A DNA stretch of 64,000 nt from Streptomyces thinghirensis (GCA_021502835.1 JAKFGP010000040.1:62001-126000); one strand, 5' to 3'. Shown: positions 50,461 to 60,879, numbered from the stretch's first letter. Numbers and translations: made by a program. Notes: generated by a model from the sequence alone, not told the origin.

Positions 50461-51112
50461 GTGCTCTTGCTCGCTCTGGATACCGCCACGCCCGCCGTGA
50501 CCGTCGCGCTGCACGACGGTACGGACGTCATCGCCTCGTCGAGCCAGGTGGACGCACGCCGACACGGTGAGCTGCTGCTGCCCGCCGTCGACCGGGTGCT
50601 CGCCGAGGCCGGTCTGCGGCTCGACGCCGTCACGGGCATCGTCGCCGGCATCGGCCCCGGCCCGTACACGGGGCTGCGCGTCGGCCTGATGACGCGGACA
50701 CCTTCGGCCTCGCGCTCGGCGTGCCCGTGCACGGCGTGTGCACGTTGGACGGCCTCGCCCGGGCCGCCGACCTGGGGGCCCCTTCGTGGTGGCGACCGAC
50801 GCCCGCCGCAAGGAGGTCTACTGGGCCCGGTACGCCGACTCCCGCACCCGCCTCACCGACCCGGCGGTGGACCGCCCCGCCGACATCGCCGAGCAGGTGG
50901 CCGGACTCCCGGCCGTCGGCGCGGGCGCGCTGCTCTACCCGGACACCTTCCCGGAGGCGCACGAGCCCGAGCACGTGTCCGCCGCCGCCCTCGCGTGCGC
51001 GGCCGCCGAGAAGCTCGCGGCGGGCGAGGAGCTGCCCGCGCCGCTGCCGCTGTACCTGCGCCGGCCCGACGCCCAGGTCCCCAAGAACTACAAGGTGGTC
51101 ACCCCCGGGTGA
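50461..51112 (+). CDS. tsaB: tRNA t6A biosynthesis protein TsaB (frameshifted)
   Basis: An ASKHA-fold partner that supports TsaD. GTG 50461 gives VLLLALDTATPAVTVALHDG, followed by SQVDARRHGELLLPAVDRVL and GIVAGIGPGPYTGLRVGLMT. A missing base near 50693 and another near 50778 precede ARRKEVYWARYADSRTRL, VAGLPAVGAGALLYPD and [17 protein letters not shown]. Its stop overlaps the rimI GTG in GTGA. Length about 217 residues. Confidence 0.93.
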
Positions 51113-51646
51113 CCGGAGCGACCGAGCCCGTGACCCCGCCCGTCCACGCCGAACTGCGCGAGATGCGCTGGTGGGACATCGACCCCGTGCTCCGGATGGA
51201 ACGGGAGCTGTTCCCGGAGGACGCCTGGTCGCGGGGATGTTCTGGTCCGAGCTGGCCCACGCGCGCGGCCCGGGGCGACCCGGCGGTACCTGGTCGCCGA
51301 GAAGGACGGCCGGGTCGTCGGCTACGCGGGCCTCGTCACCTCCGGGGACCAGGCCGACGTGCAGACCATCGCCGTCGCCCGCGACCACTGGGGCAGCGGC
51401 GCTCGGCGCGCGGCTGCTGACCGAACTGCTGCGGGCGGCGACCGCCTTCGAGTGCGCCGAGGTGCTGCTGGAGTGCCGGGTCGACAACACCCGCGCCCAG
51501 CGCCTCTACAGCGCTTCGGCTCCGAGCCCATCGGCTTCAGACGCGGCTACTACCAGCCGGGGAACGTGGACGCCCTGGTGATGCGCCTGACCGACCCTTC
51601 CGCCTCCGTACCGGGAACCGAACGAGGAACCGACAACCATGCCTGA
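51109..51646 (+). CDS. rimI: Ribosomal protein S18-alanine N-acetyltransferase RimI (frameshifted)
   Basis: GNAT-fold acetyltransferase that modifies the N-terminus of S18. It starts [20 protein letters not shown] with [20 protein letters not shown], then after an error near 51232 [43 protein letters not shown], the acetyl-CoA loop (disturbed by an extra base near 51402), [20 protein letters not shown] and [12 protein letters not shown]. It ends [17 protein letters not shown] plus a short tail. Overlaps tsaB by GTGA and tsaD by eight bases: a coupled three-gene operon. Confidence 0.92.
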
Positions 51647-52754
51647 CGAACCTCTGGTCCTGGGGATCGAGACCTCCTGCGACGAGACCGGTGTCGGTGT
51701 CGTCCGCCGGCACCACCCTGCTGGCCGACGCCGTCGCGTCCAGCGTCGACGAGCACGCCCGCTTCGGCGGCGTCGTGCCGGAGGTGGCGAGCCGCGCCCA
51801 CCTGGAGGCGATGGTCCCCACCATCGACCGCGCCCTGAAGGAGGCCGGGGTCAGCGCCCGCGACCTCGACGGCATCGCCGTCACCGCGGAGTCCCGGCCT
51901 CGCCGGCGCCCTGCTGGTCGGCGTCTCGGCGGCGAAGGCGTACGCCTACGCCCTCGGCAAGCCCCTGTACGGCGTCAACCACCTCGCTTCGCACATCTGC
52001 GTCGACCAGCTGGAGCACGGCCCGCTGCCCGAGCCGACGATGGCGCTGCTGGTCTCCGGCGGCCACTCCTCCCTCCTGCTCTCCTCGGACATCACCTCCG
52101 ACGTCCGCCCGATGGGCGCCACCATCGACGACGCGGCCGGCGAGGCCTTTGACAAGATCGCCCGCGTGCTGAACCTGGGCTTCCCCGGCGGCCCGGTCAT
52201 CGACCGGTACACGCGCGAGGGCGACCCAAACGCGATCGCCTTCCCACGCGGACTGACCGGGCCCGCGCGACCCGGCGTACGACTTCTCCTTCTCCGGGCT
52301 GAAGACGGCCGTGGCCCGCTGGATCGAGGCCAAGCGGGCGGCGGGGGAGGAGGTGCCGGTGCGCGACGTGTCGGCCTCCTTCCAGGAGGCGGTCGTGGAC
52401 GTGCTGACCCGCAAGGCGGTACGCGCCTGCAAGGACCAGGGCGTCGACCACCTGATGATCGGCGGCGGCGTGGCCGCCAACTCCCGGCTGCGGGCCCTGG
52501 CCCAGGAGCGCTGCGAGGCGGCCGGCATCGGGCTGCGCGTGCCCCGGCCCAAGCTGTGCACGGACAACGGGGCGATGGTGGCGGCGCTCGGCGCCGAGAT
52601 GGTCGCCCGTAACCGGGCCGCCTCCGACTGGGACCTCTCGGCCGACTCCTCCCTGCCGGTGACGGACCCGCACGTGCCGGGCCACGGCCACACCCGCAGC
52701 CACCACGGCCACGATCACATCCACGAAGTGAGCAAGGAGAGCTTGTACTCGTGA
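51639..52754 (+). CDS. tsaD: tRNA t6A threonylcarbamoyltransferase TsaD (frameshifted)
   Basis: The Kae1/Qri7-family enzyme that transfers the threonylcarbamoyl group. [20 protein letters not shown] starts it; [20 protein letters not shown] follows after an indel near 51708. After another near 51895 come [20 protein letters not shown] and the metal-binding histidines in [59 protein letters not shown] sequence and [20 protein letters not shown] complete the fold. The tail [20 protein letters not shown] is unusually histidine-rich. Stop 52752-52754 overlaps the next GTG. About 371 residues. Confidence 0.94.
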
Positions 52755-53009
52755 CCGTCGCGCTGATGTGGGAGGCGAGGGCCGTGTCCGGCCGGGGCGG
52801 GGAGCTGCTGGCCTGGGCACGGGCACAGCCGCTCGACGGCACCCCCTGCGCAGGGAGATCCTGCGTGCCCCGCAGGACCGGGTCCTCGTCATCACCTGGT
52901 GGGACGCCGACTACGACGCCGAGCTGCCGGAACTTCCCGAGCCGGACGGGGACCTGGTCATGCGGGCCGGTCCACCGGTGGCGCTTCGAGGTCGGTGGCC
53001 GCCCACTGA
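52751..53009 (+). CDS. Hypothetical protein (frameshifted)
   Basis: A protein of about 85 residues coupled to tsaD (GTGA overlap). [20 protein letters not shown] and [10 protein letters not shown] are followed, after an indel near 52850, by [20 protein letters not shown] and [17 protein letters not shown]. It ends VHRWRF plus a short tail, with a stop at 53007-53009 after another indel. The pattern of a monooxygenase-like ferredoxin-fold ([14 protein letters not shown]) suggests a dimeric alpha-beta barrel, but I do not know a function. The end is uncertain because the longest frame runs into the convergent gene. Confidence 0.65.
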
Positions 53010-53018
53010 CCGGGGAGG

Positions 53019-53476
53019 TCACGAGCCCCACGTTCCCCATCGTGGACTTCCGCCACAGCAACCGGCCCGTCCGGCGCTCCCGAACGGCGATGACCACCGC
53101 CTGCAGACCCAGTCGACGACCCACGTCAGGGGCAGTACGGCGAACCACGGCTCCCACACCAGCGCCGGTACGAGCGAGGTCAGGGCGAGCACCGGGAAGA
53201 GGCCCGGGAGGAACAGGCGCCGGCGCAGGTGCGTCCGGCGGCAGCTCCACGTCGTCCGCGAGCGGCGCGGCCCTGCGGAACCGCCGTACCTCAAGAGCCA
53301 GCTCCCCGACCGCGCACAGCGCCAGGAAGCCGAGCAGTGCCCAGAGGAACCTTCGGGTGTCCCAGCCGGGAAGCGGCGGAATCCCGTGCACGGCGCCCGC
53401 GTGACCACCACGCAGACGGCGGCGGCGGCCAGCGCCGCCCGGTGGATCTGGTCTCGTGGTACAGCTTCCTGTCCAT
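53019..53476 (-). CDS. Small membrane protein (frameshifted)
   Basis: About 150 residues. ATG 53476 starts MDRKLYHETRSTG. Membrane segments follow: a damaged first helix near 53420, TRRFLWALLGFLALCAVGEL, then a charged cytoplasmic loop (EVRRFRRAAPLADDVELPPD) and LFLPGLFPVLALTSLVPALV with EPWFAVLPLTWVVDWVCR. Frameshifts near 53440, 53395, 53235 and 53100. No known family. Convergent with the small gene after tsaD. Confidence 0.65.
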
Positions 53477-53710
53477 CGTGCCCCCGTACGTCCGCGCCCG
53501 GCGCCCCCGCGCCCCCGTCGTGGTGGCGCGCGGGCCACCGACGTCAACGGCAAACCGTGGTTCCGGGGCGCCCGGCCCGACTCCCCGGCGGTCTGAACGC
53601 CCGGTGAACGCCGGAGATCCAGATGTTTGGCACTCGCCACGAACGATCCAGATAGTCCGTAGCTCACCGAAGACTGCGTCAACGAAGGCCCACGGGATAC
53701 GATCGCCGCC

Positions 53711-54896
53711 ATGACATCCCCGCAGCCCGCTGAAACTCGCACGCAAAGGCGGTCCGCGCAGACCGCGACCCTCGCCGAGATCGCGCGTGAGGCCGGTGTC
53801 GGCGCCGACTGTTTCGAAGGTGCTCACAGCGGCCGCGCCGACGTCGCCCCCGCGACCCGGCCCGCGTGGAGGAGCTGTTGCGCACCCACGGCTACCGGCG
53901 GCGGCGGGCCGAGGCGAGCCGCTCCCCCTGATCGACCTGGTCTTCCACGAACTGGAGAGCGCCTGGGCGATGGAGGTCATCCGGGCCGTGGAGAACGTGG
54001 CGCGGGACGCTGGGCTCAGCGTCGTCCTCTCCGAGAGCGCGGGGCGCCTCACGCCCGGCCGGACCTGGGCCGACCAGGTTGCCGCCCGCCGTCCGCACGG
54101 CGTGATCCTCGTCCTGTCCGGCCTCGACGAGTCCCAGCGGGCCCTGCTCACCAGCCGCTCCATCCCGTTCGTGGTGGTGGACCCGGCCGGCGACCCCGGC
54201 GCCGACGTGCCGTCCATCGGCGCCACTCAACCGGCAGGGCGGACTCGCCGCCACCCGGCACCTGGTCGACCTCGGCCACACCCGGATCGGCGCGATCAGC
54301 GGGCCCACCCGGATGATGTGCAGCCGCGCCCGCGTCGACGGCTACCGGGCCGCCCTGGAGACGGCCGGGCTGCCCGTCGACCCGGACCTCGCTCGTGACC
54401 GGCGACTTCCACCACGAGGCCGGCTACCGGAGGCCTGAACTGCTGCGCCGCCCCGACCGGCCGACCGCCGCGTCTTCGCCGGCAACGACCTCCAGGCGCT
54501 CGGACTGTACGAGGCGCGCGCGCGAGCTGGGCCGCGCATCCCGCAGGACCTGAGCGTGGTCGGGGTTCGACGACCTGCCGGTGGCACGTTGGGTGGCCGG
54601 CCGCCGCTGACGACCGTACGGCAGCCGCTCATGGAGATGGCCGAGGCGGCGGCCCGGCTGGTCCTGGACTCTCGGGCGGGACGACGGGTCCGCCGGCGGC
54701 GACCCGGGTGGAGCTGGCCACGAGCCTGGAGGTGCGCAGCAGTACGGGGGCGCCTCCGGCCGTCTGGACCCGAGCCGCTCACCGTCGACCGAGCCGCTCA
54801 CCGTCGACCGAGCCGCTCGCCGTAGACCTAAGTCGCTCACCCTCCTCTTCGAAACTTTCGACGGTTCTCCGAAGTCTGAGAATTTCCGCAGAATGA
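53711..54896 (+). CDS. LacI-family transcriptional regulator (frameshifted)
   Basis: A sugar-responsive repressor type. The HTH is TATLAEIAREAGVG, then PTVSKVLTAAAPTS-region sequence and ADVAPATR, with ELLRTHGYRRRRAEASRSPL. The periplasmic-binding-like sensor follows: LIDLVFHELESAWAMEVIRA, VENVARDAGLSVVLSESAGR, VILVLSGLDESQRALLTSRS and TRIGAISGPTRMMCSRARVD. The end reads PLTTVRQPLMEMAEAAARLV and ELATSLEVRSSTGAPPA. Frameshifts near 53808, 53852, 54230, 54392, 54437, 54470, 54565 and 54680. The final 40 residues are coded by a 19-bp tandem repeat, so the true end may be earlier. Target genes are not visible here. Confidence 0.85.
54771..54827. repeat. Three tandem copies of a 19-bp unit
   Basis: cgagccgctcaccgtcgac is repeated exactly at 54771-54789 and 54790-54808, then with two changes at 54809-54827; a decayed fourth unit follows. 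It lies at the 3' end of the LacI-type gene. As 19 is not a multiple of 3, each unit shifts the reading phase. Confidence 0.93.
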
Positions 54897-54957
54897 CGGC
54901 CCGCACGGGTCCGCTCCCAATAATTCGGACTTATGTTCCTCCTGATGGGGCATTCGC

Positions 54958-56030
54958 GTGGGGACGCGGAACGGTACCGGCACGGGCGGGGGCGGACGCA
55001 TGACTGCGCGGGGTGGGCGGGGCGGGCGCTCGAAGGGGCTGAAGGCGGCGGGCCTCGCCCTGGTCGGCGCTCTGTTGCTCGGCGTCGCCGCGGCGGGCTG
55101 GGCCTACTGGCACCTGAACGGCAACATCAAGAGCGTCGACATCAACGGCGCGCTCGGCGACGACCGCCCTGCGCGGCTGGTCACGGCCCCTCCGCCTCGC
55201 CCTCGGCGTCCCCTGTGCCCACCGGAGCCCTGAACATCCTGGTCCTCGGCTCGGACTCGCGCAGCGGCGAGGAGAACCAGGAACTCGGCGGCGGCGACAG
55301 CGAGGGCGCCCGTGCCGACACCGCGATGGTCGTCCACCTCGACGCGGGCCGGACGACCGCCACCGTCGTGAGCATCCCGCGCGACACGCTCGTCACCCGC
55401 CCGTCCTGCCCGCTGCCGTCCGGTGGGGAGACCCGGGAAGCGAGCGGCGCGATGTTCAACACCGCCTACGCCCTGGGCGGTCCGGTCTGCGCGGTCAAGA
55501 CCGTCGAGTCGATGACCGGCGTCCGCATGGACCACTACATCGAGATCGACTTCTCCGGCTTCGCCAAGCTGGTCGACGCGCTCGGCGGCGTGACCGTCAC
55601 CACCGACGTGGACATCGACGACGACAAGAGCCACCTCCACCTGGACGCGGGCACCCACCACCTCGACGGCACCGAGGCCCTCGGCCTGGCCCGCACCCGG
55701 TACGGACTCGAGGGCGGCAGCGACCTCGCCCGCATAGAGCTCCAGCAGAAGCTGGTGAAGGCGCTGCTGGAGCAGATCTCCGCCACCGACCTGCTCACCG
55801 ACCCCGCGCAGCTGTACCAGGTCGCCGACGCGGTCACCGGCAGCCTCACCACCGACACCGGCCTGGAGTCGCTGGGCGAGCTGATGAGCCTCGGCCGCAG
55901 CCTCGCGGGCCTGTCGGCGGACGACGTACGCACGGTGACGATGCCCGTCGTACCGGCGCCCTGGGACGCCAACCGGGTGGTGGCCGAGGAGCCGGACGCC
56001 GCCGACCTGTGGGAATCGCTGCGGCGCTGA
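54958..56030 (+). CDS. LytR-CpsA-Psr family wall-ligation protein (frameshifted)
   Basis: LCP enzymes attach teichoic acids or other glycopolymers to peptidoglycan outside the cell. GTG 54958 starts a basic glycine-rich cytoplasmic segment, then one membrane helix (LKAAGLALVGALLLGVAAAG). After a frameshift near 55185 and a proline/serine linker, the LCP domain reads GALNILVLGSDSRSGEENQE, RADTAMVVHLDAGRTTATVV, SIPRDTLVTRPSC and MTGVRMDHYIEIDFSGFAKL. HHLDGTEALGLARTRYG is followed by SDLARIELQQKLVKALLEQI. The conserved aspartates and arginines (DSR, PRD, ARTRYG) are present. About 358 residues. Confidence 0.93.
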
Positions 56031-56138
56031 GGAATCTCCGGGAAAAACCGAAGGGTGTGTCGATCCACGGCCCGCCCGTTCGACGCACGGGGTGAGAGGC
56101 CGGGACGGACCCGGCCCGAACCACCCCGAGGAGTCACC

Positions 56139-56496
56139 ATGCCCCGCTACCTGTCGCTGATCCGGATCGAGGAGAGCGACGCCCTCTCCGGCGGCCCCAG
56201 CCCCGAGCTGGTGCAGCGGATGGAGAAGCTGATGGAGGAGATGACGAAGGCCGGCGTCCTGCTCGACACCGCCGGGCTCACCCCGACGGCCTCAGGGCAC
56301 CCGCGTCCACTACGAGGGCGGGCAGCTGTCCGTCACCGACGGTCCGTTCACCGAGTCCAAGGAGGTCATCGGCGGCTACTCGCTCCTGCAGGCCAAGGAC
56401 AAGGCCGAGGCGATCGAGTGGACCAAGCGCTTCCTGAAGACGCACGAGGAGTACTGGACGGTGACCTGCGAGGTGCGGGAGCTGATGGAGGGCTGA
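56139..56496 (+). CDS. YCII-related DGPF-domain protein (frameshifted)
   Basis: A protein of about 119 residues. [40 protein letters not shown] and DTAGLTPT are followed by an indel near 56288, then [20 protein letters not shown], with the DGPF signature, and [24 protein letters not shown] proteins are encoded next to ECF42-type sigma factors, as here (gap 44 bp). Their biochemical role in that system is not established. caccccgaggag upstream is a good binding site. Confidence 0.92.
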
Positions 56497-56540
56497 CCGG
56501 AGTTTCGCCCGGCGGGCCCGAGGGTGTTGCATGGTGGGCT

Positions 56541-57792
56541 GTGGAACCACAGCCCACCGAGGCCCTCGAAACCGTCTTCCGCCTGGAGTCGCCCCCGCGT
56601 CATCGCCGGCGTCGCCCGCCTGGTCCGGGACGTCGGCATCGCCGAGGAACTCACGCAGGACGCCCTGGTCGCGGCCCTGGAGCAGTGGCCCCGGGACGGG
56701 GTGCCCGACAACCCGGGCGCCTGGCTCATGGCCACCGCCCGGCGCCGCGCCGTCGACCTGATCCGGCGCCGGGAGAACTACGCCCGCAAGCTGGCGGAGA
56801 TCGGCCGGGACCTGCCCACCGCGGCCGCACCGCCCGAGGAGCCCGCCGGCCCCGACGACATCGACGACGACCTGTTGCGGCTGGTCTTCACCGCCTGCCA
56901 CCCGGTGCTGTCCGCCGAGGCCCGCATCGCCCTCACCCTGCGCCTGCTGGGTGGCCTCACCACACCCGAGATCGCCCGCGCCTTCCTCGTCCCGGAACCG
57001 ACGGTCGCACAGCGCATCGTGCGCGCCAAACGCACCCTGGCCACCAAGAACGTCGCCTTCGAGGTGCCGTACGGACCGGACCGCGCGGCCCGCCTCGGCT
57101 CGGTCCTGGAGGTCATCTACCTGATTTTCAACGAGGGGTACGCGGCCACCGCCGGAGACGACTGGCCCGCCCGGCCCTGTGCGAGGACGCCCTTCGCCTG
57201 GCCCGCGTGCTCTCCGCGCTGATGCCGAAGGAGCCGGAGGTCCACGGTCTGACCGCCCTGCTGGAGCTCCAGGCCTCCCGCACCGCCGCCCGCACCGGCC
57301 CCGACGGCGCGCCGGTGCTCCTCAAGGACCAGAACCGCCGCCGCTGGAACCGCATGCTCATCGCCCGCGGCATCACCGCCCTCGACCGCGCCCGCACCAC
57401 CGGCTCCGGCGCGCCGGGCCCGTACGTCCTCCAGGCCGCGATCGCCGCCTGCCACGCGACGGCGTACACGTACGAGGAGACCGACTGGCCGCGCATCGCC
57501 ACGCTCTACGGCCTGCTCGCGGCCCGCGCCCCGTCCCCGGTCGTCGAACTCAACCGCGCGGTCGCCGTGTCGATGGCCGAGGGCCCCGCTCCGGCACTCG
57601 TCCTCGTCGACGCCCTCGCCGCCGAACCCGCCCTGCGCGACTACCACCTGCCCCCAGCGTCCGGGGCGACCTCCTGCTCCGCCTGGGCCGCGAGGCCGAG
57701 GCCCGCGCGGAGTTCGAACGCGCCGCGTCCCTGGCCCGCAACGAACGCGAACGCGAGCTGCTGACGCGCCGGGCGCGGGAACGGACGGTTAG
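56541..57792 (+). CDS. ECF42-type RNA polymerase sigma factor (frameshifted)
   Basis: GTG 56541 gives [17 protein letters not shown]. After an indel near 56597 come sigma region 2 ([60 protein letters not shown]) and region 4 ([40 protein letters not shown]). The long C-terminal domain, a mark of ECF42, follows: [57 protein letters not shown] and a TPR-like end. Frameshifts near 57175 and 57655. No anti-sigma factor is near; ECF42 factors are thought to be controlled through this C-terminal domain. The stop is ambiguous; TAG 57790-57792 requires one more indel. Confidence 0.9.
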
Positions 57793-58970
57793 AGCCTGTC
57801 CGCCGGATGCCCGATCAGCATCGTCGGCGCTCCCGCGACCCGGGTCACGAACACCGTCGCCGCGTTCGGCCCCTGGGGCTTGACCTTCCGCCGCAGTTCC
57901 TCCGGCTCGACCGCCGAGCCGCGCTTCTTCACGGTCAGGTTGCCGACCCGGCGCTCGCGCAGCAGCGCCTTCAGCTTCTTGACGTTGAAGGGCATCCGGT
58001 CGGTGATCTCGTACGCCGTGGCGTACGGCGTCGGCAGCAGCTCGTCCGCGGTGACGTACGCGATGGTCGCGTCGAGCAGCCCCCCGCCGACCTGTTCGGC
58101 GACCTCGGCGACGAGGTGGGCGCGGATGACGGCGCCGTCCGGCTCGTAGAGGTACCGGCCGGGCGTGCGGACTCTCCGGGTCGGGCAGGCCGGTGCCGAG
58201 CAGGGTGCGGGGCCCCGGCAGCAGCGTGGCGCGCACCGCCCCCGGCGCCGTGCCGAACCACAGCACGGCCTCCTTGACGTCGCCGCCGTCGGAGATCCAC
58301 TCCGCCTCGGCGCCGTCCGGCACCGCCTCGTGCGGAATGCCGGGCGCCACCTTCAGCGCGGCGGCGCGGGCAGCCGTACGGGCCGCCCCGACCGCCCAGG
58401 ACAGCGGCGGCGAGTACGCCTCCGGGTCGAAGATCCGGCCGCGACCGCCCCGCCGCGCGGGATCGACGAACACGGCGTCGTACCCACCGGTGTCGACTTC
58501 CGTGACATCGGCCTCGCGCACCTCGATCAGCCCGTCCAGCCCCAGCGCCCCGGCGTTGGCGCGGGCAGCGGCGGCCGTCGCCGGGTCCCGGTCCACGGCC
58601 AGCACCCGGATCCCGGCCCGGGCCAGCGCGATCGCGTCGCCGCCGATCCCGCAGCACAGGTCGGCGACCGAGGTCACGCCCAGGGCCGACATCCGCTCGG
58701 CCCGGTACGCGGCCACGCTCGCCCGCGTCGACTGCTCGACCCCGTTGGGCGTGAAGAACATCCGCCCGGCGTCCTCGGCCCCGAACTTCGCCGCCGCGCG
58801 CTGCCGCAGCCGCGCCTGCCCGAGCGCGGCCGACACCAGCTCGGCGGGGTGCGTGCGCCGCAGCCGGGTCGCCACCGCCAACTCCGTGCGGGGTCGGTGT
58901 CGCGCACCTCGTCGAGGAGGGCGCGGCCCTCGGGGGTGAGCAGGGCGAGGAGGGCGTCGAGGTCGTTCAC
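57789..58970 (-). CDS. SAM-dependent methyltransferase with THUMP-like C-terminus (frameshifted)
   Basis: A class I methyltransferase of about 395 residues. GTG 58970 starts VNDLDALLALLTPEGRALLD; after an error near 58890, VATRLRRTHPAELVSAALGQ and AAKFGAEDAGRMFFTPNGVE follow. The SAM site is SVADLCCGIGGDAIALARAG, IRVLAVDRDPATAAAARANA; the substrate-side motif is YDAVFVDPARRGGRGRIFDP. Frameshifts near 58180 and 58110 precede the C-terminal domain (MPFNVKKLKALLRERRVGNL, TVKKRGSAVEPEELRRKVKP), a THUMP-like fold that points to an RNA substrate. The specific target is unknown. Converges with the sigma factor gene. Confidence 0.88.
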
Positions 58971-59060
58971 CGGAACATTGTGGGCCAGTCGGTGGATGGT
59001 GTGCCTCCGGCGCGGTGTCGGGCCGGGTTCGACGGCCGGGGACTGCGAGGATCCCGCACC

Positions 59061-59999
59061 ATGCGAGCAGTCGTACAAAATGACAAAATCCGGGCGTCCA
59101 GGGTGTTCCGGGCGTCCTCCCCAGGGCTCCGGATGCGCGGCGGTGTCGCCGCGCTCGCCGTCGCCGCCCTCGCCTCCGGCTGTGCGCAGGACGCCTCCGA
59201 GGTGCGGGGCGCCGCAGGCCAGCAGCCCCTCCAGGCGCCCCCGGCCCGCGCGCTCGACGCCTACGCGTCCAAGCTGCGCGCCGCACACGCCGCCCGGGTC
59301 GCCGCCGCCAAGCGCTGGAAGCTGGAGAAGGTCCCGCTGACGGCCCCGCCGCCCCCCGCGAAGAAGCCGGAGATCAAGGCGCGCAAGGGCTTCGAGGTGA
59401 CCGGCCAGAAGAACCTCCCGCCGGTCTTCACCTCGATCCCCACCAAGGAGAAGATCGTCTTCCTCACCATCGACGACGGCGCCGAGAAGGACCCGGCGTT
59501 CCTGCGGATGATGAGCGAGCTGAAGATCCCCCTACACCGCCTTCCTCAGCGACTACCTGGCGAAGGAGGACTACGGCTACTTCAAGAAGATGCAGGACCG
59601 AGGCGTCACCCTCAACAACCACACCCTCCACCACCCTTACCTGCCCGGCCTCTCCTACGCCGAGCAGAAGCGCGAGATCTGCGGCATGCAGGACGTGATC
59701 GAGAAGCGCTACGGCGAGCGCCCCACCCTCTTCCGCCCGCCCTACGGCAACTACAACCGCGACACCCTGCGCGCCGCCAAGGCCTGGCATCGGTACGCCC
59801 CGATCTGGAACGAGGAGGTCTTCGCCGACCACTGGGACTACCGGGAGTGGGACCGGAAGATCCACCCCGGACATCGTCCTCACCCACTTCCGGGGCGAGG
59901 ACGACTGGGGGCGGCACCATGCGCGACATGGTCCGCGAGTTCCTCGACAAGGTCACCGCCGAGGGATACGCCGTGGCCCGGCTGGAGGACTACCTGTGA
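59061..59999 (+). CDS. Polysaccharide deacetylase lipoprotein 1 (frameshifted)
   Basis: A NodB-homology carbohydrate esterase (CE4) on the outer face of the membrane. A long signal region (MRGGVAALAVAALASGC) ends in a lipobox with cysteine at about residue 41. A helical spacer (YASKLRAAHAARVAAAKRWK) precedes the catalytic domain: KIVFLTIDDGAEKDPAFLRM with the metal/base aspartates, NNHTLHHPYLPGLSYAEQKR with two histidines, and RPTLFRPPYGNYNRDTLRAA. The end is DIVLTHFRGEDDWGG and VTAEGYAVARLEDYL. Frameshifts near 59535, 59868 and 59912. It probably trims acetyl groups from peptidoglycan or secondary polymers. Overlaps its paralogue by GTGA. Confidence 0.93.
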   Translation: MRAVVQNDKIRASRVFRASSPGLRMRGGVAALAVAALASGCAQDASEVRGAAGQQPLQAPPARALDAYASKLRAAHAARVAAAKRWKLEKVPLTAPPPPAKKPEIKARKGFEVTGQKNLPPVFTSIPTKEKIVFLTIDDGAEKDPAFLRMMSELKIPLHRLPQRLPGEGGLRLLQEDAGPRRHPQQPHPPPPLPARPLLRRAEARDLRHAGRDREALRRAPHPLPPALRQLQPRHPARRQGLASVRPDLERGGLRRPLGLPGVGPEDPPRTSSSPTSGARTTGGGTMRDMVREFLDKVTAEGYAVARLEDYL

Positions 60000-60734
60000 G
60001 GCGCGGGCGGTTCCGGCCGGCCGGGGCCGCCCTGGCAGCCGTACTGCTCACCGGCTGCGCCCAGTTCGCCGGCCCCGCGCAGCAGCCGGCGGCCGGTGAG
60101 CCCGCTCAGGGCAGCGACCGGGGGCAGAACCTGCCGCCCGTCGTGGACCACGTCCGCACCACGGACCGGGTCGTCTTCCTCACCTTCGACGACAGCGCCG
60201 AGCGGGACCCGCGCGCTTCGCCGACCTGGTCCGCGAACGGCGGCTCCCCGTCACCCTGTTCCTCACCGACACCGTCGTCGGCCCCGCGTACGGCCACTTC
60301 GCCCGGCTCCCCGCTCGGTCGGCGCGAGCCTGCAGAACCACACCCTGGACCACCGCTCCCTGCGCGGCCTGCCCTACGCCGGCCAGCGCGCCGAGATCTG
60401 CGGCCAGCAGACCAAGCTCAGGTCCCGTTTCGGGGTCCGCCCGCACCTCTTCCGCCCGCCCTACGGCACGTACGACACCACGACCCTTGCGCGCCGCCGC
60501 CGACTGCGGTATCGCGACGGTCGTCCTGTGGCGGGCGACCCTGGACGCCGACGGCGACCTGACCTACACCCGCGGCGAGCACCGCCTCCACCCCGGCGAC
60601 ATCGGTGTCCGTCGACCCGGACCACCCGACGGGCCTGGGCCTGAGCACCCGCACGGGACGTTTGCTGGAGACGATCGAGGAGCAGGGGCTGAGAAGTGGG
60701 ACGCCTGAGCGACTACCTCGACAACCTGCGCTGA
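59996..60734 (+). CDS. Polysaccharide deacetylase lipoprotein 2 (frameshifted)
   Basis: A shorter paralogue of the preceding CE4 protein. The signal peptide AGAALAAVLLTGCAQFAG has a lipobox LLTGC. NLPPVVDHVRTTDRVVFLTF and DDSAERDP hold the first catalytic motif, SLQNHTLDHRSLRGLPYAGQ the histidine pair, and RPHLFRPPYGTYDTTTL the third motif. RGEHRLHPGDI is followed by DPDHPTGLGLSTRTGRLLET. In the first motif the second residue after TFDD is Ser-Ala rather than Gly-Ala, as in the paralogue's TIDDGAEKD. Frameshifts near 60213, 60318, 60487, 60603 and 60700. TGA at 60732-60734 after LRNL-type end. About 245 residues. Confidence 0.92.
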
Positions 60735-60844
60735 CGCGCCCTGCGCTGACGTCCTGCGCCGACTTCCTGATGCCGGGGCGGGCGGCCCCCGGGGCCCGCT
60801 TCCGCCGAAAATACCCCGACGCGCCGCCGGCATTGGCACTCCGC

Positions 60845-60874
60845 TTGACCGAGCGCTAATCGCGGTCATAGTCT
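60845..60874 (+). promoter_or_regulatory. groES-groEL promoter
   Basis: TTGACC (60845-60850), an 18-bp spacer and TAGTCT (60869-60874) form a good vegetative promoter. It lies directly before the CIRCE-type operator and 130 bp before groES. Confidence 0.8.
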
Positions 60875-60879
60875 CGGCC

